Under the pieces are notes generated by a model. That model saw only the letters and a list, made by a program, of their open reading frames with translations, searched no databases and was not told where the DNA came from. The translations under genes were made by a program, and so were the position numbers. From the NCBI GenBank assembly GCA_022565195.1, contig JADFJZ010000120.1, positions 1-5,862 of the forward strand: a stretch of 5,862 nucleotides of DNA. Direction: 5' to 3'. The DNA comes from Planctomycetota bacterium. GTDB lineage: Bacteria; Planctomycetota; Phycisphaerae; UBA1845; CAIVHJ01. Positions 1-5,794 of the stretch are shown in pieces (position 1 is the stretch's first letter; each line of letters begins with the position of its first letter).

Positions 1-233
1 TCGAAAATCGTTGCGAGACGTTGCTGCCCATCAACGACCTCATACTCTTCTGGCTCATCGGAGAGCTTGAGCAAGTAGAACTTCGGGAGCTTCCATCCAC
101 GAAGCATGGAATCAATGAGATTTTGCTTCTTCGAACGGCTCCACACTTTCTGCCGCTGCCACTCAGGAATCTCATACCGATTACGACGTTTGTACACCTT
201 GTCAATGGCGCGCTTTCTGGTTTCCATCTTCAT
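1..233 (-). CDS. DUF262-domain protein, N-terminal fragment (runs off the left edge)
   Basis: Read on the minus strand from ATG at 233 (an alternative in-frame ATG lies at 227), the frame stays open to the window edge for 77 codons; an in-frame TAA lies just upstream. The protein begins MKMETRKRAI. It then shows the DUF262 N-terminal signature: a YEIPEWQRQKVWS segment (the 'IP.yQR.yvW' motif), a helix LIDSMLRGWKLP followed by FYLLKL, and the diagnostic VVDGQQRLATIF close to the edge. DUF262 is a ParB/Srx-like nucleotide-binding fold seen in GmrS/GmrD-type modification-dependent restriction enzymes and in many uncharacterised proteins of defence islands. The DGQQR motif is the one linked to nucleotide hydrolysis in that family. 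Whether a DUF1524 HNH nuclease domain or another C-terminal domain follows cannot be seen. GC is about 50 %, lower than the EPS genes. No good Shine-Dalgarno precedes either ATG. Family assignment is strong; a defence function is inference. Confidence 0.82.
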   Translation of the reverse strand, partial: MKMETRKRAIDKVYKRRNRYEIPEWQRQKVWSRSKKQNLIDSMLRGWKLPKFYLLKLSDEPEEYEVVDGQQRLATIF

Positions 234-387
234 CGGGCAGTCCGGTCTCTTTTCGTGGTGTTAGTTGTGCTATAGGGGGCCGACAATCACTACCTTGAGC
301 CTCATAACCTGCGGAACTTTAATCTCATGTCCATATAACACGCCTCTGGATCGTCTGCCACAGGGGCGCTGAGGGAGCGTAACATGG

Positions 388-400
388 AGCGGTTGCCGCT
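388..400. repeat. Small perfect hairpin AGCGG-TTG-CCGCT
   Basis: A perfect 5-bp stem with a 3-nt loop lies 3 bp to the left of the larger palindrome at 404-438. The pair makes a compact double-hairpin block in non-coding DNA. Neither stem is followed by a T-run on either strand, so terminator function is not supported. Confidence 0.45.
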
Positions 401-403
401 GCA

Positions 404-438
404 ACGGCGGTGGACCCGCCCAGTGGGTCGTCCGCCGT
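404..438. repeat. Strong imperfect palindrome (14-bp arms, 7-nt loop)
   Basis: The left arm ACGGCGGTGGACCC (404-417) and right arm GGGTCGTCCGCCGT (425-438) are complementary at 12 of 14 positions around the loop GCCCAGT. The two mismatches are adjacent, giving a small internal bulge. The GC-rich stem would be very stable in RNA or single-stranded DNA on either strand. No U-tract follows. It could be a REP-like unit, a folded attC-like recombination site, or a transcript-stabilising structure; the sequence does not decide among these. Confidence 0.65.
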
Positions 439-539
439 GGAGGCCTTGGGCGCGCTATTGCGACCATTTAGTTAGCGATCGGGGGGCAAGTTATACCAAT
501 AGGCCAAGCCTCGGCGCCGGCGGTGTGCGCGGAGCGTGA

Positions 540-574
540 GAATTACGAATTATGAATTCAGAATTACGAAAGAA
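540..574. repeat. Heptamer tandem array 1, consensus GAATTAC
   Basis: Four consecutive 7-nt units start at 540, 547, 554 and 561: GAATTAC at the first and fourth, GAATTAT second and GAATTCA third. A degraded fifth unit, GAAAGAA, ends at 574. The AT-rich block stands out sharply from its GC-rich surroundings. A 7-nt period would shift reading frame with each unit, in keeping with non-coding DNA. It resembles in kind the heptanucleotide STRR repeats described in filamentous cyanobacteria. Confidence 0.75.
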
Positions 575-650
575 GACGGCGGAACGTGGCGAAACGTGTA
601 GCGCCAAACGAACCCACCGCGTGCGCAAACGCAAGGCCGGGACTGGGAAA

Positions 651-678
651 GGACGAAGTACAAAGTACGAAGGACGAA
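651..678. repeat. Heptamer tandem array 2, consensus G(G/T)ACGAA
   Basis: Four consecutive 7-nt units start at 651, 658, 665 and 672: GGACGAA, GTACAAA, GTACGAA and GGACGAA. The word is different from the array at 540-574, but the unit length is the same. It lies in the same non-coding gap. Confidence 0.75.
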
Positions 679-705
679 AAGGGGCGGAGTTGCGAAATAG
701 AGGAA

Positions 706-730
706 GTTGTCAGTGGTCAGTCGTCAGTAG
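706..730. repeat. Heptamer tandem array 3, consensus GTNGTCA
   Basis: Three 7-nt units start at 706, 713 and 720 (GTTGTCA, GTGGTCA, GTCGTCA) and vary only at the third base. A partial GTAG follows at 727-730. It ends 43 bp downstream of the FemAB-like stop codon, so it probably lies in the 3' end of that transcript. The word differs from arrays 1 and 2, but the period is again seven. Confidence 0.75.
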
Positions 731-773
731 CGTGTTTAGCGGCGACCCGCAGGGGAGCGGAAGCGTCGTGAGG

Positions 774-1826
774 CTATCCTGGGATCGAGGCGGAGAGCCA
801 CGAGCCGAGTGGGCGAGTGATCGCCAGGGGCAGTTTCTTCCAGACTTGCTGGGCGAAGTGGAACTTGCGGTTGCTCGGCGTCAGGTTGGGCACGCGGCCT
901 CCGTTGGGCATGTCGAACTGGTAGCCCAGCGGCGTCGGCTCGAAGCCCTGGTTCTTCTTGAAGTTGTACGACCCAATGTTGTCCACGCGCGTGCGGCCGA
1001 AGTCGAACTTGCGGACGCCCAACTCGACAGCCTTCTCCATCAAGGTCATGTACAGGTAATTGTTCGCGCCCATGCGCGTGGCGGGCACATGGTCGCAGCC
1101 GCTGTAGTAAGGATACACCGTGCCGCCGTGAATGAAACTCAACAACCCGGCGACCGGCTTTCGGCCGTCGTAGATCACGGAGACTAAATGCTGATCCGGC
1201 GTGGCATCGAGCAGAGATCGGAAGAACCGCCGCGGCGAATTGGGCGAGCCCAGCCGCCTCATGCTTTGCGAGTACAGGCGCCAGACCGTTTCGATCTGGG
1301 CGTCATCGAAGCGGACGCTCAATTGAAACTTGTCGCGGGCCCGGCGGACCTCCGCGCGGGCCTTTCGCGGGAACAGGCCGAGCACGTCATCGACACTTTG
1401 AGGCAGGTCCCGCATGAAGGTCACGTAGCGGTCAATCGAGGTCAAATCGGGCCAGCGGGCCTTGCTCGAGCGAATGTCGATGTATCGCGCGCCGATGCGA
1501 TGTGCAATACGGCGGGCCTCGGCGAGCAGGGCGTCGGCCACATCCTGGTCGTCGCACAGCACGCCGCCATAGACGGCGTAGGGCACGCTGACGAGAAGCC
1601 GGCCGGCCAGCAGGCTGCGCACTTCGAAGAGTGGAAACAGGCCGACAACGTCGCCCTGGTTCCAGGCCATCAAGTAGTGCGGGCGGTGCGGATAGCTGGA
1701 CCGAACGGCGTCCATCCAGTTCAGCGAGTGAAACAGCGTGGCGGTCGGGGCGCGATCCGCGTAGCGCTGCCATTCGCCGCGGTGGTCGTTGGCATCGGGC
1801 TGAAGTTCGGTAATCTGCAATTCCAC
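774..1826 (-). CDS. FemAB-like GNAT family protein, XrtA/PEP-CTERM-associated type
   Basis: This is a 350-residue protein, a normal length for the family. It resembles the FemAB-related proteins of exosortase A (XrtA) exopolysaccharide loci (TIGR03019 type). Residues about 30-135 form the first GNAT-like half (WMDAV, HRPHYLMAW, VVGLFPLFEVRS, then VPYAVYGGV and an IDIRSSKARW strand). Residues about 150-300 form the second, Acetyltransf_6-like half, with RKARAEVRRARDKF (154-167), the NNYLYMTLMEKAVELG helix (255-270), FDFGRT (274-279) and YNFKKNQGFEP (287-297). These C-terminal motifs are the clearest family marks. FemAB-type enzymes transfer aminoacyl or acyl groups to cell-wall or lipid-linked precursors; the substrate here is unknown, and modification of the exopolysaccharide is inferred from the neighbours. 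There is no signal peptide or membrane segment, so it is probably cytoplasmic. The start is GTG at 1826, chosen for the consensus AGGAGG at 1841-1836. It lies 270 bp downstream of the kinase gene, beyond a structured spacer. Confidence 0.9.
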   Translation of the reverse strand: MELQITELQPDANDHRGEWQRYADRAPTATLFHSLNWMDAVRSSYPHRPHYLMAWNQGDVVGLFPLFEVRSLLAGRLLVSVPYAVYGGVLCDDQDVADALLAEARRIAHRIGARYIDIRSSKARWPDLTSIDRYVTFMRDLPQSVDDVLGLFPRKARAEVRRARDKFQLSVRFDDAQIETVWRLYSQSMRRLGSPNSPRRFFRSLLDATPDQHLVSVIYDGRKPVAGLLSFIHGGTVYPYYSGCDHVPATRMGANNYLYMTLMEKAVELGVRKFDFGRTRVDNIGSYNFKKNQGFEPTPLGYQFDMPNGGRVPNLTPSNRKFHFAQQVWKKLPLAITRPLGSWLSASIPG

Positions 1827-1835
1827 TTGCGATTA

Positions 1836-1841
1836 CCTCCT
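1836..1841 (-). promoter_or_regulatory. Consensus Shine-Dalgarno AGGAGG that fixes the GTG start
   Basis: The minus strand reads AGGAGG, then a 9-nt spacer (TAATCGCAA), then GTG at 1826. This is the strongest ribosome-binding site in the window. It supports the non-ATG start of the FemAB-like gene and suggests independent, efficient translation despite the long gap from the kinase gene. Confidence 0.85.
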
Positions 1842-1871
1842 TGGGAAAGCGCGATGCACGTTAGCCCGGAT

Positions 1872-2078
1872 TTCTTGCCACAAAGGCACCAAGACACAAA
1901 GGAAAGAAATGAAGAATGGAGAATGGAGATCGGGGAAACAAAGGCAAAGCTCGGGATTGCTTGCTTGAAGTGGGAGCTGTTTCTCCTTTTTCTGTTCTTC
2001 CTTGTTTATTCTCCATTTCTAACTCTTGGTGCCTCCTTGAGGCTCCCTCATCGGTTGCCTTCAGCTTCGTGGCAAGAA
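1872..2078. repeat. Long imperfect inverted repeat between the kinase and FemAB-like genes
   Basis: The outer ends TTCTTGCCACAAAG (1872-1885) and CTTCGTGGCAAGAA (2065-2078) are inverted copies that match at 13 of 14 positions. A second pair inside is perfect: GGCACCAAGA (1885-1894) against TCTTGGTGCC (2024-2033). Further inward the left arm is purine-rich with GAAATG and ATGGAGAAT words, and the right arm (about 1979-2022) is pyrimidine-rich with their complements. The right arm carries about 30 extra bases between its two conserved blocks; that insert region includes a GCCTC-CTT-GAGGC mini-hairpin (2031-2043). The structure fills most of the 270-bp spacer, leaving the FemAB-like Shine-Dalgarno outside. 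It could be a MITE-like remnant, two inverted copies of a dispersed repeat, or an RNA fold limiting read-through. No open frame inside looks like a gene. Confidence 0.65.
1879..1927. repeat. Short octamer and heptamer tandem units in the left arm
   Basis: Three 8-nt units begin at 1879, 1887 and 1895 (CACAAAGG, CACCAAGA, CACAAAGG). After a short link, two identical 7-nt units GAATGGA occupy 1914-1920 and 1921-1927, and a third, degenerate one begins at 1928. The heptamer period is the same as in the three arrays at 540-730, on the other side of the FemAB-like gene. Confidence 0.6.
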
Positions 2079-2096
2079 CAACGTGAGAAATACCGG

Positions 2097-3020
2097 TTAA
2101 TAGGGATCCGAGTAGTACTTGTGGTAGCCGTAATAGTAGCGGCGATACCGGCCGGCGCTCTTGCGGTGTCCGGCCAGAATGCAGCCGAGAATGTTGACGT
2201 TGTTCGATTGCAGCAGCCGAATGGTTGATTTGGCGATGGGCTCGGGTGTGGTGCCCATACGCACGATAAACAACACGCCCGTACACAGCGGCCCGATGAC
2301 GCTGGCGTCGGACACGGTGCTGGCCGGCGGCGTATCGACGATGCAGAACTGGTATCGCCGCTTGCACTCTTGCAATACGGTCGCGGTTCTTTGCGTGCTC
2401 AGCAACTCTGCGGCATTGAACTCCTGCGTGGTGCCCGCCGGAATGACGTGCAAGTTAGGGACCGGCGTCGGGCGGATGACTTCTTCCAGCCGGGCTTCGC
2501 CACGCAGCAGATCGGCCAGGCCGGGGTATTCGGAGATGCCCATCATGCTGGCCAGTGAGCTGCGACGGAAATCGGCGTCGATCATGAGCACGCGGAAGTG
2601 CTTGATCTCCGAGATGACCCAAGCCAGGTTCATGGTCGTGACGCTCTTGCCTTCTTTGGGAATGCTGCTGGTGATCGCGATGACCTGGTTCTCGCCCGTG
2701 GTGTTCATCGCGGTCAGGCGGGCCCGCAATGATCGGTATTCTTCGGTGATCTCCGCAGCTTTGTCGTGAAAGGCCACCACGGATTCATGTATGTTGAAGG
2801 CGGATACACCGCCGGCCGGCTGGGGATTCCATTCCGGCGCGCCAATGGCAGAGTGCTTGTCGTCACTCATGGCCGCCGCCAGTCCCGGCGGAAGGTCCAC
2901 GACGTCGTTCGGTGCAATCGGCTGCGGGTCGTCCGCGGAGTGGGCTTGGATCGGCGCACTCTGAGACTTGTTCCTTCGTTCCTGCTCAGCTCGTTTCAGT
3001 GCGTCAGAAATCAGGCCCAT
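2097..3020 (-). CDS. CpsD/CapB-type bacterial tyrosine autokinase (BY-kinase)
   Basis: This 307-residue cytoplasmic P-loop ATPase is of the ParA/MinD-related BY-kinase family, which autophosphorylates on C-terminal tyrosines and regulates polysaccharide polymerisation and export with a Wzz partner. It opens with the charged helix MGLISDALKRAEQERR, followed by a Pro/Ala-rich linker (about 20-75). EEYRSLR (93-99) fits the EX2RX2R oligomerisation motif. Walker A is SSIPKEGKS (118-126), Walker A' is VLMIDADFR (145-153, with DAD as the acidic pair) and Walker B is CIVDTP (226-231). The tail GRYRRYYYGYHKYYSDPY (290-307) holds eight tyrosines in 18 residues, the expected autophosphorylation cluster. 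There is no membrane segment, so this is the split form rather than the Wzc fusion. The ATG at 3020 has GAGGG (3033-3029) 8 nt upstream. The gene lies 34 bp after the Wzz gene, almost surely in one transcript. Confidence 0.94.
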   Translation of the reverse strand: MGLISDALKRAEQERRNKSQSAPIQAHSADDPQPIAPNDVVDLPPGLAAAMSDDKHSAIGAPEWNPQPAGGVSAFNIHESVVAFHDKAAEITEEYRSLRARLTAMNTTGENQVIAITSSIPKEGKSVTTMNLAWVISEIKHFRVLMIDADFRRSSLASMMGISEYPGLADLLRGEARLEEVIRPTPVPNLHVIPAGTTQEFNAAELLSTQRTATVLQECKRRYQFCIVDTPPASTVSDASVIGPLCTGVLFIVRMGTTPEPIAKSTIRLLQSNNVNILGCILAGHRKSAGRYRRYYYGYHKYYSDPY

Positions 3021-3054
3021 CGAATCGACCCTCGAATGACAAATCGGAACAGCA

Positions 3055-4791
3055 CTACCCGAAAAGGTTCACGTGATCCCACGTGATGCTTGCTTTCTCG
3101 ACGATCCGCTTGAACCTCTGCGGATGCTCCAGGCTGAGATACGCCAGGCTGCCCGAGACGACCAGCACGCTCAGAAAGGCACAGCCCACCGGCACCATGA
3201 CCAGCTTGCGGGCCAGCAGGCGCCGCCGATCAGCGGGCAGCAGGATCTCGTCAATGCCTTCCAACACCGGCACGCCCAAAGAGAAACTCACCGCGCTCGC
3301 CGCGTGGAAAGTATGATCGAAGAACTCACGCAGGAACACGGCACACGCGCCAAATGCCAGACCGACACCGAAGGCCAGCATGAGAATCGATTGGGCCTTC
3401 GGGGAGATCGGCCTGCGGGAGGATTCCGCTTCGTCAATAGTAATGAACTCGATGCCCTCGTCCTTGTCATCAATCTCCAGCACGCGGGCCAGTTTGCGCT
3501 CGCTGGTGCGAATCTCCGCCAAATGACTGCGCTCGTCCTTCAGCGACATTTGCATCTGCCGATAGCGCGTTCGCTGTTCCGCGCTGTCGGCCTGCAACTG
3601 TTCATAGCGCGATAAGTCGCTCTCCGTTTCCGTGATTTGTTCCTCGGCGACCGCCAGGGCTGTCTGGGCCTCCGCCAAGTCGGTCATCACGCGGCGCCGG
3701 TCTGAACTCTGCACAGCCACCACGGCAGGATCAGCGCTGTACACTTTTCGAGGCCTCGGCTCGTCGCCCATCCGCCGTTCCAGGGCGATCAGATCGTGTG
3801 TCGCCCGTTCCTTCTTGCGGATCAGCGTCTGCATCGTCGGGTGCCGTTCCAGCATGCCCTTCTCGATGCGGTTTTGCATCATTTGGTCTTCGGTCCGAAG
3901 AATCAAGTCCATCAAGCGGCGACGTTCTCGTTCCAGATCGGCGCCAGTGTCCAGAAACTCCGCATGGGATCCGGACCCCTGTTGGGGCAGAAGCTCCGGC
4001 TCCGGCATACTCGCGAGTTGGGCCTGCAGGCGTGCGATCTTGCGACGCGACTCTTCAACCCGACGCTGCACGTTCTTCTTGTTGGTCTCGTTCAACGCTA
4101 CGTGTTGACTCGCGGCGAGGCTCGCACCCTGATTGACGTATGGATACTTTTTGACCAGGGCTCGGAGCTCCCTCTCGTGCAAGTCGATCGATTGCATCAG
4201 TCCGTCGAATTCCGTCTGGTAGAACTGCTGGGCGTGACGCAGGGTATCCAGGAATTTGGCCCGACTCACTTCAGCGTAGTTGTCGCGTGTGTAATTGACC
4301 AGGTTCACGACCAGTTCGGGATTACTGCCCCGCGCCGAGATCTGGATGCGATCCAAATCAGGCCCGGTCTCGAGCATGGTGAGATTCAGCATCCCCGCCA
4401 AGCCTTTGGTAATGCTCTTTTGTTTCTCGCGCCCCGCACTGGTCAACCGCCCATCGGGCTTGCGCGGCAGGTCCTTGGTCAGGCCCAGCTCGCCGGCGAC
4501 CTTGGCCATGGCCTCCGGACCCATCATGTCATACTGGATCGACGCGCGCAGCGCGTTCATGGAGATCGGTCCGCTGCGCTCCAGCACCTTGGAGATTGGA
4601 ATGGGGTTCCGGCGCTCGAATATCGTGCGGGCTTTGTACTCCCGCGGCAGCCGGTGGCTGGAGATCAGTACCGCCGAGGCCGCCACACAGAACGGAATCA
4701 GAAACGACCACCTGCGGTACAGCACGACGCGAAAGACCTCACGCACCGTACGCTGCAGTTCCTCTTTGGTCTGCTCAAATCCAGTCGACAT
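3055..4791 (-). CDS. Wzz-type polysaccharide chain-length determinant / co-polymerase
   Basis: The protein has 578 residues if it starts at ATG 4791; an in-frame TTG at 4800 would add three. I prefer the ATG, with GAGAG about 12 nt upstream, though its spacing is long. A hydrophobic segment at about 28-45 is followed by a large periplasmic region with predicted coiled coils (about 180-262, 282-342 and 367-437). Then come a proline-containing RRPISP motif (459-464) and a second membrane segment (about 467-487), the usual Wzz plan. A third hydrophobic segment (about 529-553) follows a 40-residue loop, leaving a short, probably periplasmic tail. The loop is the likely cytoplasmic docking and activating surface for the kinase encoded 34 bp downstream. 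The protein is expected to form an inner-membrane oligomer that spans the periplasm towards the Wza-type exporter and sets polymer length. It has no fused kinase domain. Family assignment is firm; the polymer is unknown. Confidence 0.9.
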   Translation of the reverse strand: MSTGFEQTKEELQRTVREVFRVVLYRRWSFLIPFCVAASAVLISSHRLPREYKARTIFERRNPIPISKVLERSGPISMNALRASIQYDMMGPEAMAKVAGELGLTKDLPRKPDGRLTSAGREKQKSITKGLAGMLNLTMLETGPDLDRIQISARGSNPELVVNLVNYTRDNYAEVSRAKFLDTLRHAQQFYQTEFDGLMQSIDLHERELRALVKKYPYVNQGASLAASQHVALNETNKKNVQRRVEESRRKIARLQAQLASMPEPELLPQQGSGSHAEFLDTGADLERERRRLMDLILRTEDQMMQNRIEKGMLERHPTMQTLIRKKERATHDLIALERRMGDEPRPRKVYSADPAVVAVQSSDRRRVMTDLAEAQTALAVAEEQITETESDLSRYEQLQADSAEQRTRYRQMQMSLKDERSHLAEIRTSERKLARVLEIDDKDEGIEFITIDEAESSRRPISPKAQSILMLAFGVGLAFGACAVFLREFFDHTFHAASAVSFSLGVPVLEGIDEILLPADRRRLLARKLVMVPVGCAFLSVLVVSGSLAYLSLEHPQRFKRIVEKASITWDHVNLFG

Positions 4792-4860
4792 GGCCGTCAA
4801 TCACTCTCAATCAAGTCCTTTGTTCGGTCAATCGCCTTCACTTCGTCTTCCCGGCTACGG

Positions 4861-5655
4861 TCAGGGCAACGTCAAACCGCCCAGAGCGCGGCGCCGCGTG
4901 CCATCGCCAGTACCGAGGTTGTCATACACGTCGTCCGCACTGATAATCTGGGCCGGGGTCTGATAGGCTTGTATCACCGGCGCGATTGGTTGCAGGATCT
5001 CGCGAATGCGGTAGCCGACCCAGGCCATCGGCGTCGGCGGCACATAGAGGATGTCACCTTCCTGAAGCATGTAGTTCTGCCGCATGTCGCCAAGTGCAAT
5101 CATCCGGAAGAAGTTGATCACGATTTCCTGATTGTCCTTAGGATCAGCCGCGGGCCGAATCAGCTTGATTTGACTCAGCCAGGCGTTCGGTGTCGGCCCA
5201 TACTGGGTCAGGACGTTCATGATCGTGTCGCGACCCGTGATGGGGCGCGAGGCGACGGCCCGACCACCGCCACCCCCAGTGCCGTTCACTTCGCCGAAGA
5301 GATAAAAAACCCTGCTCACCGTGCGGGCCAGCGACACATGAACCGTCGGATCGCGGTAGTAGGCCCGCAGCTCGTATCGCACTTTGCTGGCGATTTCGCG
5401 CGTTGTCAAACCCGCCACACGGACTTCATCCAACAGCTTCAAGTGAACGGTACCGTCCGCGCGAACGACTACAGTATCGTTCACTTCCGGCGCCTGCGGC
5501 GCGATGATGTTGATGCTGTCGGTCGGACCCACACGGTAACTCGTTCCCGAGGTGACCGTGCTGCTGGCATGACGGAAGGTCATGACGTCCTGGTGGGTCG
5601 CTGCACACCCGACGAACAACAAACTCGCCAAGCCACTGAAGTAACCGCATTTCAT
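4861..5655 (-). CDS. Wza-type polysaccharide export lipoprotein (Poly_export/SLBB)
   Basis: The 264-residue precursor is an outer-membrane polysaccharide exporter. The start at ATG 5655 is chosen because it gives a lipoprotein signal (MKCGYFSGLASLLFVGC, Cys17 as lipidation site) and has AGAGGA (5669-5664) 8 nt upstream. A frame opening at 5754 would bury the signal 33 residues inside. The Poly_export domain spans about 39-112 (SYRVGPTDSINI, VVVRADGTVHLKLLDEVRVAGLT with the family's 'dG.i.lP.ig.v.v.G.t' pattern, RDPTVHVSL). An SLBB-like segment follows from FYLFGEVN (117-124) to EGDILYVPP (199-207). It contains a glycine-rich loop, GTGGGGG (125-131), where family members usually have a shorter turn. 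After it comes an amphipathic helix of the sort Wza-like proteins use at the C-terminal, membrane-facing end (about 210-230). It is the first gene of the module, 69 bp before the Wzz gene. Confidence 0.93.
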   Translation of the reverse strand: MKCGYFSGLASLLFVGCAATHQDVMTFRHASSTVTSGTSYRVGPTDSINIIAPQAPEVNDTVVVRADGTVHLKLLDEVRVAGLTTREIASKVRYELRAYYRDPTVHVSLARTVSRVFYLFGEVNGTGGGGGRAVASRPITGRDTIMNVLTQYGPTPNAWLSQIKLIRPAADPKDNQEIVINFFRMIALGDMRQNYMLQEGDILYVPPTPMAWVGYRIREILQPIAPVIQAYQTPAQIISADDVYDNLGTGDGTRRRALGGLTLP

Positions 5656-5663
5656 CGATTCAA

Positions 5664-5669
5664 TCCTCT
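5664..5669 (-). promoter_or_regulatory. Shine-Dalgarno AGAGGA that decides the export lipoprotein start
   Basis: The minus strand reads AGAGGA, then 8 nt, then ATG at 5655. Together with the lipoprotein signal that starts there, this selects ATG 5655 over the upstream in-frame ATGs, which have no comparable site. Confidence 0.75.
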
Positions 5670-5696
5670 TGCAAAGCAACCCACCCGGATGCGCCC

Positions 5697-5717
5697 TCCT
5701 GCTCACGGAGTGCAGGA
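5697..5717. promoter_or_regulatory. Hairpin in the 5' leader of the EPS module
   Basis: TCCTGC (5697-5702) and GCAGGA (5712-5717) form a perfect 6-bp stem with a 9-nt loop, about 42 nt upstream of the export gene's start. The loop can pair further in an alternative register (CAC with GTG). It may be a leader-RNA structure or an operator half-site pair; nothing in the sequence proves a role. Confidence 0.35.
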
Positions 5718-5764
5718 TCATGGTTTGAGCTGCCATTCGTGTATCGGACGCCAAAAGGGGTCGC

Positions 5765-5794
5765 TGTATCGATTTGTGACGGGAGCCCCCTCAA
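5765..5794 (-). promoter_or_regulatory. Weak sigma-70-like promoter candidate for the EPS module
   Basis: The minus strand reads TTGAGG (5794-5789), an 18-nt spacer and GATACA (5770-5765), about 110 nt upstream of the export gene's ATG. The -35 matches consensus at 4 of 6 positions and the -10 at 3 of 6, so this is only the best-placed candidate in a leader without another gene. The start of the transcript may lie beyond the right edge. Confidence 0.2.

Larger units (their letters stand above)
234..773. other. 540-bp intergenic region without a convincing gene
   Basis: This stretch separates the FemAB-like gene from the DUF262 gene. Short open frames exist on both strands, but they have no recognisable motifs and overlap palindromes and tandem repeats, so I do not call them. 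It holds a palindromic block (377-477) and three short heptamer-periodic arrays (540-574, 651-678, 706-730), described separately. A possible -10-like TATAGC (minus strand, about 266-271) lies some 35 bp upstream of the DUF262 ATG, but no matching -35 is evident. I found no rho-independent terminator with a U-run after the FemAB-like stop codon. Confidence 0.6.

Noticed and set aside
21..275. Plus-strand open frame of 84 codons at the left edge
   Set aside because: It is the shadow of the DUF262 gene on the opposite strand, whose motifs are clear.
270..467. Minus-strand open frame of 65 codons upstream of the DUF262 gene
   Set aside because: Its sequence is Arg/Pro-rich, has no family motif, and much of it is translated palindrome (404-438).
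540..730. CRISPR array
   Set aside because: The units are 7-nt direct tandems without spacers and without cas genes nearby.
552..1187. Plus-strand open frame (about 211 codons) covering the heptamer arrays and the 3' part of the FemAB-like gene
   Set aside because: Its first part is repeat DNA and the rest is the antisense of a confident gene; no ribosome-binding site or domain is seen.
2031..2043. Rho-independent terminator after the kinase gene (GCCTC-CTT-GAGGC)
   Set aside because: The stem is only 5 bp and is not followed by a U-run in the direction of transcription; the minus strand there is A/G-rich.
1188..2228. Long plus-strand open frame (about 346 codons) antisense to the FemAB-like and kinase genes
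   Set aside because: It overlaps two well-supported minus-strand genes, runs straight through the inverted repeat and has no recognisable motif; long antisense frames are expected in GC-rich coding DNA.
4861..5754. Export gene starting at 5754 rather than 5655
   Set aside because: The longer start would place 33 residues before an evident lipoprotein signal peptide and has no good ribosome-binding site; ATG 5655 has both.
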